12,786 nt of DNA, taken from positions 1-12,786 of the forward strand of contig CAZYPH010000065.1 in the NCBI GenBank assembly GCA_964649095.1. Reading direction: 5' to 3'. Both the position numbers and the translations under genes were made by a program. The first letter of the stretch is position 1. Each line of letters opens with the position of its first letter. A model generated the notes under the pieces. That model saw only the letters and a list, made by a program, of their open reading frames with translations. It searched no databases and was not told the DNA's origin. Of the stretch, positions 7,207 through 12,786 are shown one piece after another. Origin of the DNA: CAZYPH01 sp964649095. Its GTDB lineage: Bacteria > Bdellovibrionota > UBA1018 > UBA923.

Positions 7207-9120
7207 ATGTCAGTACTTTTTAGCACTTATAATCTTAAAAAAACGTTTGCGGCAAAGCCGTTATTCGATGCGTTGTCATTGGTCGTCGAGTCGGGTGAGC
7301 GAGTGGGGTTAATTGGGCCAAATGGTGCCGGTAAATCGACGCTTTTGAGAATTTTAGCGGGAAAACTCGAACCCGACGCGGGTACGATTTCGTATCAAAG
7401 AGGCTTAAAAATAGGTTTTTTAGAACAGGTGCCACAATTTGCCCCAGAGGCCACGGTAGAGAGTACGGTCGCAGAGGGCGTCCGTGACCCGCACGATTGG
7501 GAATGCATGGTTTTAGTGCAAGATATTCTAGCCCAGCTGTCGTTAGATGGCAGTGCAGGTTCACCGGTGCAATCGGGGGATCGCATTCAAAAATTATCAG
7601 GTGGATGGAAAAAACGCGTAGCCCTAGCGCGTGAGTTGGCGCGGCAGCCGGATATTCTTTTATTAGATGAACCCACCAACCATCTAGATGTGGAAAGTAT
7701 TCTTTGGTTAGAGACCTTTTTGGCAGAGGCCCGTTTTGCCACGATAACAATCACGCATGATCGCCTTTTTTTACAACGTGTGGCCAATCGCATTATTGAG
7801 TTAGACCGCCGCCACGAGGGTGGTTTGCTTAGTGTGAAAGGCGATTACGCCTCGTATCTTGAAACCCGCGAACAACTCATCGCCGCTCAAGAGCGTCGTG
7901 AGATTGTTTTAAAAAATACCTTGCGCCGCGAAACCGAGTGGCTCCGTCGGGGAGCCAAAGCACGCACCACAAAACAGCAGGCACGTATTCAGCGGGCGGG
8001 TGAATTGGGTGATGCGGTCGAAGAGTTGAGTCAACGCAATCTCAAACGCACGGCTTCGTTTGAGTTTCAAACGAGTGACCGTAATCCCAAACGTTTGATC
8101 GAGGGGCGGGGTCTCTCGCAAGAAGTCTTCGGCGAGGAACATGCAGCCATAGGTAAATCGTTTTTATTTAAAGACGTAAACTTACTACTAGGGCCGCGCT
8201 CAAGGCTTGGTCTATTGGGCGCGAACGGCTGTGGAAAGTCGACCTTAATTCGGGCTCTATTGACGCCGACCGATGGCACAAATCACAAGCCAGGCACGAG
8301 TGGTACCGTATTTCATGCAGACAACTTAAGTGTCGCGTATTTTGAGCAGAATCGCGAGAGTTTAGACCCCGCGTTGTCACTCTCAAAAACACTGTGCCCA
8401 CGTGGCGACAACGTGATGTTTCGTGGGTCTTCAATGCATATTCGCGGGTATTTAGACCGTTTTTTATTCAGCAAAGAACAGTTTGATTTACCGGTCGGTA
8501 AACTTTCTGGCGGCGAACAGAGTCGTCTGTTGCTAGCGCGATTGATGCTGCAAGATGCTAACGTGCTCGTGTTAGATGAGCCGACAAACGACCTCGACAC
8601 CGCCACGTTGAATGTTTTAGAAGACTGTCTTGCCGATTTTAATGGCGCTGTTCTGTTAGTAACCCACGACCGGTATTTTTTAGATCAAGTGGCCACGCAA
8701 ATTTTGGCGTTTAGTCCGAATAATTGTCTCAACGGCCAATTGACAGTGTTCCCGTCGCTCGAGCAATGGGAGGTCTGGCATTATCAGATGTTAGAAGCAT
8801 CCAAATCCAATAAAGATATAAAAAAAGATATATATAAAAAAGGATCTATTCCTGCGACCGATGTTCCAGTCAAAACTCAAGCAGGCCTAAACTCAAAAGA
8901 AAAACGCGAGCTGGAACGTATCGAAGGTGTTGTTTTAAAAGCTGAAGAAGAGTTGGCGCGGTTGACTGCACAATGTGCAGAACTCAGCGCGGCTAGTGGT
9001 TCAGCAGCAGATCCTAAAAAACTATTAGAAGCGTCATCGCAGTTAGCAGCACAGCAAGAAAAAGTGGATGCCTTGTATGCAAGATGGCAAGAGCTCAGTA
9101 ATAGCCAACAGCCTAATTAA
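7207..9120 (+). CDS. uup: ABC-F subfamily ATPase, Uup type
   Basis: A 637-residue soluble protein with two ABC ATPase domains and no membrane segments, the ABC-F layout. Domain 1 has Walker A GPNGAGKST (37-45), signature LSGGW (130-134), Walker B LLLDEP (151-156) and the H-switch His184. A charged helical linker follows (about 215-290; the interdomain region that reaches toward the ribosomal peptidyl transferase centre in this family). Domain 2 has GANGCGKST (338-346), LSGGEQ (433-438), LVLDEP and His488. After a Lys-rich hinge (532-545), a C-terminal coiled coil (about 562-632), starting NSKEKRELERIE, is the DNA/RNA-binding tail typical of Uup. E. coli Uup acts on ribosomes and influences precise excision of transposons. 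Catalytic residues are intact in both domains. It is probably cotranscribed with the gene 20 bp downstream. Confidence 0.93.
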   Translation: MSVLFSTYNLKKTFAAKPLFDALSLVVESGERVGLIGPNGAGKSTLLRILAGKLEPDAGTISYQRGLKIGFLEQVPQFAPEATVESTVAEGVRDPHDWECMVLVQDILAQLSLDGSAGSPVQSGDRIQKLSGGWKKRVALARELARQPDILLLDEPTNHLDVESILWLETFLAEARFATITITHDRLFLQRVANRIIELDRRHEGGLLSVKGDYASYLETREQLIAAQERREIVLKNTLRRETEWLRRGAKARTTKQQARIQRAGELGDAVEELSQRNLKRTASFEFQTSDRNPKRLIEGRGLSQEVFGEEHAAIGKSFLFKDVNLLLGPRSRLGLLGANGCGKSTLIRALLTPTDGTNHKPGTSGTVFHADNLSVAYFEQNRESLDPALSLSKTLCPRGDNVMFRGSSMHIRGYLDRFLFSKEQFDLPVGKLSGGEQSRLLLARLMLQDANVLVLDEPTNDLDTATLNVLEDCLADFNGAVLLVTHDRYFLDQVATQILAFSPNNCLNGQLTVFPSLEQWEVWHYQMLEASKSNKDIKKDIYKKGSIPATDVPVKTQAGLNSKEKRELERIEGVVLKAEEELARLTAQCAELSAASGSAADPKKLLEASSQLAAQQEKVDALYARWQELSNSQQPN

Positions 9121-9140
9121 AAGTTAAAAATGGGTAACGT

Positions 9141-9812
9141 ATGACATCGCAAAATATTAAATCAGACACCGCTCTCACCGCTACACCCATGCAAATGTTT
9201 AAAAGATGGCTTTGTTCCAGCTACCCGTACCGGCTTTTCAATGTAGGGCGCTCGTATGTGGCGTGGGTCAATCGATCCTACTCGGCGCCGAGCCCGCATT
9301 TTATTAAACAGGCCGTAGTGTTGCGCAATGCGCTTCCGCATGCGACGTGGGTCGAGACCGGTACGTTTTTAGGCGAGACCACGCGTCTCTTAGCCAAACA
9401 GGGATCGTTTGTTTATAGCATTGAGCCTGAGCCCACTCTGTACGCCAACGCGCATCGTTTTTTTAAGTCGTATGCCAATGTTGAGATTATCCATGGGTTG
9501 AGTGAAAACGTGTTTCCGACGCTGCTGCCAACCCTCTCGGGCGACATTAATTTTTGGTTAGACGGCCACTATTCTGCAGGCCCTACGCACAAGGGCCCTC
9601 AAGACACCCCGATTTTAGATGAACTAAAGTGTATTGCTGCTAACTTAACCCACTTTAAAAACGTGCGTATCATGGTGGATGACGTGCGTTGTTTTAATCC
9701 CCACCTGCCCGACTACGCCTCGTACCCCACCGCAAAAACCCTGGTCGATTGGGCCGAGCAGCACCGTCTGCACTGGCATATCGAACACGATATTTTTGTG
9801 GCGGGGAATTAG
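9141..9812 (+). CDS. Class I SAM-dependent methyltransferase-like protein
   Basis: A 223-residue soluble protein. After a poorly conserved N-terminal 65 residues comes ATWVETGTFLGETTRLLA (68-85), a variant glycine-rich motif I with Glu72 before GTFLG. Next is VYSIEPEP (91-98), whose Glu95 fits the ribose-binding acidic residue. Then follow a FWLDGHYSAG segment (138-147) leading to GPQDTPILDEL (152-162), and IMVDDVRCF (177-185). The order and the acidic DGH and VDD positions resemble class I methyltransferases of the FkbM/Methyltransf_24 kind, which often modify sugars or small molecules. The substrate is unknown. It follows uup by 20 bp on the same strand, with no promoter visible between them. 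Met17 or Met19 are possible later starts. Confidence 0.75.
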   Translation: MTSQNIKSDTALTATPMQMFKRWLCSSYPYRLFNVGRSYVAWVNRSYSAPSPHFIKQAVVLRNALPHATWVETGTFLGETTRLLAKQGSFVYSIEPEPTLYANAHRFFKSYANVEIIHGLSENVFPTLLPTLSGDINFWLDGHYSAGPTHKGPQDTPILDELKCIAANLTHFKNVRIMVDDVRCFNPHLPDYASYPTAKTLVDWAEQHRLHWHIEHDIFVAGN

Positions 9813-9848
9813 ATCTTGAAGACGGAGAGGCTCGACCTAACGACGCCC

Positions 9849-9879
9849 TAGTGCCCCAACCCTCTCTCTTTCGGCACTA
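9849..9879 (+). terminator. Hairpin after the methyltransferase gene, possible terminator
   Basis: Perfect 7-bp arms TAGTGCC and GGCACTA flank a 17-nt pyrimidine-rich loop, starting 36 bp past the stop codon. No T-tract follows, so it is not a classic intrinsic terminator. It is the only stable hairpin close to the end of this operon. Confidence 0.35.
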
Positions 9880-9880
9880 A

Positions 9881-9986
9881 ACGGGACAAATTGCCCATAA
9901 TTGAGACAAAATTTGTCCTATATCCTAGATATGGGACAGATTTTAGGGGAAAATGCTTCATATGGGACAGAAAATGTCTCATATAC
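9881..9986. repeat. Cluster of (G/A)(G/A)GACA motifs in both orientations, forming palindromes
   Basis: Plus-strand cores begin at 9883 (GGGACA), 9903 (GAGACA), 9933 (GGGACA) and 9964 (GGGACA). Minus-strand cores begin at 9919 (AGGACA) and 9980 (GAGACA), and a degenerate minus copy begins at 9896. The best copies share the longer form ATATGRGACA followed by an A/T tract. Two near-perfect palindromes result. In one, arms of 11 bp (TGTCCTATATC and GATATGGGACA, one mismatch) flank CTA at 9914-9938. In the other, arms of 10 bp (ATATGGGACA and TGTCTCATAT, one mismatch) flank 5 bp at 9960-9984. The region lies between the 3' ends of convergent genes, so it may be a multi-site protein-binding element, a mobile-element end or a pair of bidirectional terminator hairpins. 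Confidence 0.7.
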
Positions 9987-10013
9987 AGCGTTTGCTAACT
10001 GGAAAAAAGTTTT

Positions 10014-10247
10014 CTAACGCCCTGGTGTGCGCGCGATCTGCACAAAGGTATTCCCAAGGCCTCGGGTGGCAAGCGCTGAGAACGGCACGGTAATACGCCA
10101 GCCATGCCAGGGGTCGCGTATGGTAACCGTTTCTGCCGCTACGTTTACGGTGTCGACGACAATGTTGTGGCCGTCAATTTCACCACTAATGCTTGCTGTG
10201 GCAGGGCCATGCGTTGCAATTAAATCGTGCAGCGCTCGGATTATCAT
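10014..10247 (-). pseudogene. C-terminal remnant of a papain/C39-like cysteine peptidase domain
   Basis: A 77-residue frame that reads like the second half of a C39/papain-like fold. A conserved-looking strand has the would-be catalytic His in DGHNIVVDTV (25-34), followed by VTIRDPWHGW (41-50), whose RDP-W turn holds the Asp partner, and then the typical PFSAL end. The N-terminal half with the catalytic Cys is missing. A TGA stop lies directly before the ATG in frame, so the frame cannot be extended. The similarity begins right at the ATG, 24 bp after the stop of the DUF4143 gene, and there is no ribosome binding site. I read it as debris of a larger gene cut by an insertion or deletion. A short functional protein is possible but less likely. 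Confidence 0.55.
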
Positions 10248-10271
10248 TCACAACTGGTAAGTAATATTACA

Positions 10272-11501
10272 TTAACAATTCACAATATAATCCACAGCGT
10301 CCTTCCACGGCAAAACATGCACGTCATGAGCGAGTTCGAATAGGCGCTTTACGGGGTCGTTTGAAATTACTAGAAGCTGCGGGTTTTTGAAGTCTTTTGC
10401 AAACGCTACAAGATTACGAGCGTGGCTTTCGTGGATGTTCTTTGTAGCCTTGATTTCGCAGAGCAATGTTGTTGGCACGCCTTGTTTGTTTGTTGTTTCT
10501 ACGATGATATCTATTTCTTGTTGATCCGTTGTTTTAAGATACGACAATTTAAATTGGCGCTCGCGATATTGTAGGTTTCGATAGATTTCATTTACGACAA
10601 AGTTTTCAAAAAGTTGTCCATATTCAAATGTCTTTTCGAGTAATGGCGCATCGACAACACCTGCAAGCGTACGTGCAACCCCCATATCGAAGAAGTAGAA
10701 TTTTTTGGCTCGTTTTTGTTGCCGTCGTAGTGAGATCTCGTAGGCAGGTAAATAGAAACCGAGGAGAGTGTCTTCTAAAATTTCATAATAACGTTGGATT
10801 GTTTTTGCATCAGAACCAACGTCTCGAGCGATGTTAGTGTAGTTTACGATTTCGCCGGTGTGTCGACCGACAATCTCAAGAAAACGTCGAAAGGGTGGTA
10901 GGTTACGTACGATTTGTTCGGCTATGATCTCTTCTTGTAAATACGTATAGGTATAGGCTTTTAAGAATCGAACTTTATCTTGATCGTTGTTTATGGAAAA
11001 CAACTCGGGCAGGGTGCCCCATTTTAGTGCACTGTTTAAATCAAAAATATTTATCAATTCGTATGCGGTAAACGGGTGCAGATGAAACACAAAGGCGCGC
11101 CCTGCCAGTAAGTTAGCCCCGCCTCGTTTTAGTTTGCGTGCACTTGAGCCTGTAAGCGCAAACTTAAAATCTTTTTTGGTGAGCTCTTGATGCACGATAT
11201 CTAACAACACAGGCACTTTTTGAATTTCATCGATGATAATCCAACCTAACTTGCCGCGCACACTGTTGAGGCGAGCCACTAAGTCTGAAGGGTGTGCTGA
11301 AAGTTGATTGGCTGTTTCAGGATCTAACAAATCGATAGTCAGGGCCTCGTTCGGTGAAAACAAAGTCTGCAGCAACATCGACTTGCCAGTGCCCCGGGCT
11401 CCAAAAAGGAAAAAAGAATGAGATTTTGAAAGCACCGTAGTTCTTTTGATGAGCGGCGCAGCCAACGGCTCCGTTTTGGCAATGTTTGAGTTGTGGATCA
11501 T
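10272..11501 (-). CDS. AAA_14 / DUF4143 ATPase with a nuclease-like C-terminus
   Basis: A 409-residue protein with the layout of the AAA_14-DUF4143 family. The P-loop is GARGTGKS (34-41) after SFFLF. Walker B is WIIIDEIQ (87-94). A sensor-like FALTGSSARKLK (115-125) is followed by RAFVFHLHPFTAYEL (135-149). A winged-helix segment lies near 215-250 (NYTNIARDVGSDAKTIQRYY). The DUF4143 end contains FENFVVNEIYRN, then EIDIIVE with Asp331 and LLCEIKA with Glu349 and Lys351, the D...ExK pattern of PD-(D/E)XK nuclease folds. The family is usually found as single scattered genes with high turnover, and its role is unsettled. Motifs are intact and length is normal. The gene looks richer in A/T and in lysine codons than the exported-protein genes beside it, consistent with acquisition. 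The ATG has no Shine-Dalgarno. Confidence 0.9.
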   Translation of the reverse strand: MIHNSNIAKTEPLAAPLIKRTTVLSKSHSFFLFGARGTGKSMLLQTLFSPNEALTIDLLDPETANQLSAHPSDLVARLNSVRGKLGWIIIDEIQKVPVLLDIVHQELTKKDFKFALTGSSARKLKRGGANLLAGRAFVFHLHPFTAYELINIFDLNSALKWGTLPELFSINNDQDKVRFLKAYTYTYLQEEIIAEQIVRNLPPFRRFLEIVGRHTGEIVNYTNIARDVGSDAKTIQRYYEILEDTLLGFYLPAYEISLRRQQKRAKKFYFFDMGVARTLAGVVDAPLLEKTFEYGQLFENFVVNEIYRNLQYRERQFKLSYLKTTDQQEIDIIVETTNKQGVPTTLLCEIKATKNIHESHARNLVAFAKDFKNPQLLVISNDPVKRLFELAHDVHVLPWKDAVDYIVNC

Positions 11502-11530
11502 GTGCCAGATTTTACCAAGATTTTTGGCAC
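11502..11530 (-). promoter_or_regulatory. Inverted repeat abutting the DUF4143 start codon
   Basis: Arms GTGCCA (11502-11507) and TGGCAC (11525-11530) flank 17 bp, directly upstream of the ATG on the minus strand. A possible -10 (TAAAAT) lies between the arms, with TTGCTT 18 nt upstream as a weak -35, which would give a nearly leaderless transcript. The repeat could be an autoregulatory site. Confidence 0.3.
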
Positions 11531-11556
11531 GTAAGCAATGAATTTAATAAGTATTT

Positions 11557-11575
11557 GATATTAATGAGTAATATC
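11557..11575 (-). terminator. A/T-only hairpin after the HopA1-like gene
   Basis: Perfect 7-bp arms GATATTA and TAATATC flank a 5-nt loop, 7 bp past the TAA of the HopA1-like gene. The stem has one G-C pair and no clear T-tract follows it, so termination is uncertain. Confidence 0.3.
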
Positions 11576-11582
11576 ATGCTGT

Positions 11583-12786
11583 TTAATGCGCTTCCGCCGC
11601 AGCTCGACCTAAGTTGCTACGTAGAGGGGTATTCTCAGGCGTCATCCACTGCAGCGCCCGTCGCATGATGTCGGCGTAGCGGCCTGCAGAGTTTGGGTTC
11701 GAATCGGACGCTGGTAATAAATCGTCCGGGTTGATGGGTTGTCGTGGAGTGTTCCTGAGGCCTTCTCGAATAAACTGCTCCAAAGGCACTCGGCTACCGG
11801 ACCGCTGATGTTGAAGCGTGAGATCATAGATGCGACCAGTTACCAACTGACGCCAACTAGGGGCATGTCGGCCACCGGGCGGATCTACCCCAACACTCAC
11901 CCGGCTATTAGGAATATTATAAGTAAACGTTGTGGCGGGTGGCGTGAGGCTTGGAAAAATCAGCGCCATTTCTCGGGCAAACGCCGCTGCTTCTAGTGGA
12001 TGATGAAAATGCACCACGCAGGCGTCGCCACGAGTCATGTTGTGGACTCCCGCCGGAAACTTAATTTGGGAATACTGAAAATTCGCCAAGACATTGATGA
12101 TCGCACTGACCGAAGCACGAGTTTCTTCGATAGAAGATCTTGGAAAATCTATATATACTTTAGTTTCTATATTATCCGTTCGTCGCCCTGGAGTTTCCGA
12201 TGTCGGCAGTGCCAAGTCGCGATGAGCGGCGTTAAAATTTGTTCTTAGATTCTGCTCGTGAGTGCCCTCTCCAAACGCTGTTGGCGATCGCAGCAGTCGT
12301 CCCCCGGAAATCCAGCCGTTGAGCGAAAAAAAATTCAAGTCTTCGCCGCCACTATTGACCGTGAACCTATATAACCCAGGTTCCGGCGAGCCCAGGGATC
12401 GGAATAGTACTCGCCCGAGATACATCTCGCTCGCGCTGCGCATAAGGTCCGGACTAAACGGCCTCCCATCAGGTCGACTTCCCATTGTGCTTCGAAGATG
12501 GCTCTCAAAATCAAAAACGTCTCTACCAACGCGCTCGGTGTGCATGGCCAAGCGGCCATCGGCCAAACGTACGGAATTATAAAGTGGATATTCAGGCCCT
12601 CGATCTGCGCGCCTAGCGATTTCGGCCCGACGTTCTGCCTCGGGCAGGGCTGCAATACGCGCATTTTCGCGGGCTAAGTGTTCGGTTATGCCCGCTAAGG
12701 CGTTGTGGGGCGTGGGCGTTGGGGTGTGCGTGTGCGTAGGCGTAGCCGTAGCCGTGGGCAAACCCAGCGGCGCCCGCGGTGGTTCG
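11583..12786 (-). CDS. HopA1-like domain protein with Pro/Thr linker, 5' end beyond the right edge
   Basis: The frame is open from the right edge to a TAA at 11585-11583, about 400 codons. A TTG at 12761 is in frame, but the frame continues upstream of it (EPPRAPLG before the TTG) and the sequence there is linker-like, so the true start and any signal peptide lie outside. The first visible part is a Pro/Thr/Ala/His linker (TPTHTHTPTPTP). In numbering from 12761, residues 56-180 contain YNSVR, YRFTVNS and FFSLNGW. Residues 200-315 match the HopA1 family core from memory: KVYIDF, then QIKF, then TRGDACVVHF with the family R-x-D, PATTF, and a VSVGVDPP...SWRQ..TGR stretch in place of the usual GxxxAxDP...SFGxxR. 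HopA1 is a Pseudomonas type III effector, but the fold is widespread and not always secreted that way. About 42 Arg and only 2 Lys are present. Confidence 0.65.
   Translation of the reverse strand, partial: EPPRAPLGLPTATATPTHTHTPTPTPHNALAGITEHLARENARIAALPEAERRAEIARRADRGPEYPLYNSVRLADGRLAMHTERVGRDVFDFESHLRSTMGSRPDGRPFSPDLMRSASEMYLGRVLFRSLGSPEPGLYRFTVNSGGEDLNFFSLNGWISGGRLLRSPTAFGEGTHEQNLRTNFNAAHRDLALPTSETPGRRTDNIETKVYIDFPRSSIEETRASVSAIINVLANFQYSQIKFPAGVHNMTRGDACVVHFHHPLEAAAFAREMALIFPSLTPPATTFTYNIPNSRVSVGVDPPGGRHAPSWRQLVTGRIYDLTLQHQRSGSRVPLEQFIREGLRNTPRQPINPDDLLPASDSNPNSAGRYADIMRRALQWMTPENTPLRSNLGRAAAEAH
12706..12760. repeat. Degenerate hexamer repeat encoding the Pro/Thr linker
   Basis: Imperfect tandem six-base units of the GCGTGT, GCGTAG and GCCGTAG kind run through this stretch. 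On the minus strand they encode alternating Pro-Thr, Ala-Thr and His-Thr pairs. Such low-complexity coding repeats change length easily. Confidence 0.55.

Noticed and set aside
7235..7750. 171-codon minus-strand frame inside uup
   Set aside because: The plus strand here encodes the intact Walker A and signature motifs of the first ABC domain; the minus frame is a shadow.
9881..9986. The motif cluster as a CRISPR array
   Set aside because: Repeats are only 6-16 bp, occur in both orientations and are irregularly spaced. There are no cas genes.
10027..10260. 77-codon plus-strand frame over the protease remnant
   Set aside because: It is the antisense shadow of the minus-strand frame, which has recognisable C39-like sequence; the plus frame has none.
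12761..12786. TTG at 12761 as the true start of the HopA1-like gene
   Set aside because: The frame stays open upstream with more linker-like sequence, there is no ribosome binding site, and a Pro/Thr linker is an unlikely protein N-terminus.
1..12786. tRNA, rRNA or insertion-sequence transposase genes
   Set aside because: Reading both strands I found no tRNA-like cloverleaf, rRNA segment or transposase frame.

Overview
The window looks like chromosomal DNA of a Gram-negative bacterium. It encodes several exported proteins with Sec signal peptides, a candidate lipoprotein, a ZIP metal transporter, a THUMP-type 23S rRNA methyltransferase and a Uup-type ABC-F ATPase. The mix of a few housekeeping genes with large, lineage-specific, arginine-rich secreted proteins would fit a Bdellovibrionota or other former deltaproteobacterium. 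That placement is an impression; no rRNA or tRNA gene is present to test it.

Left part (1-2660): the 5' part of an exported protein gene runs off the left edge. It starts 2 bp after the stop of a LIV-1-like ZIP transporter gene, and both are on the minus strand. Across an 84-bp divergent region with a 12-bp palindrome lies an rlmL/ypsC-like RNA methyltransferase gene on the plus strand. It converges, with 7 bp between stop codons, on the next gene.

Centre left (2668-7104): two minus-strand genes for envelope proteins. The first encodes an unrecognised 1039-residue secreted protein with 21 cysteines, about 113 arginines and only 6 lysines. The second encodes a candidate lipoprotein whose soluble domain carries a His-Gly / Ala-Cys pair placed as in caspase-like (clan CD, CHAT-like) domains.

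Centre right (7207-9812): a likely plus-strand operon of uup and a small class I SAM-methyltransferase-like gene.

Right part (9813-12786): the accessory part. A convergent intergenic region holds about seven copies of a (G/A)(G/A)GACA motif in both orientations, forming near-perfect palindromes. It is followed on the minus strand by the C-terminal remnant of a papain/C39-like cysteine protease domain, an orphan AAA_14/DUF4143 ATPase, and a Pro/Thr-linked gene with a HopA1-like C-terminal domain that runs off the right edge.

The best leads are the caspase-like lipoprotein, the HopA1-like exported protein, the strong lysine depletion shared by the exported proteins, and the phased motif cluster beside the protease remnant.
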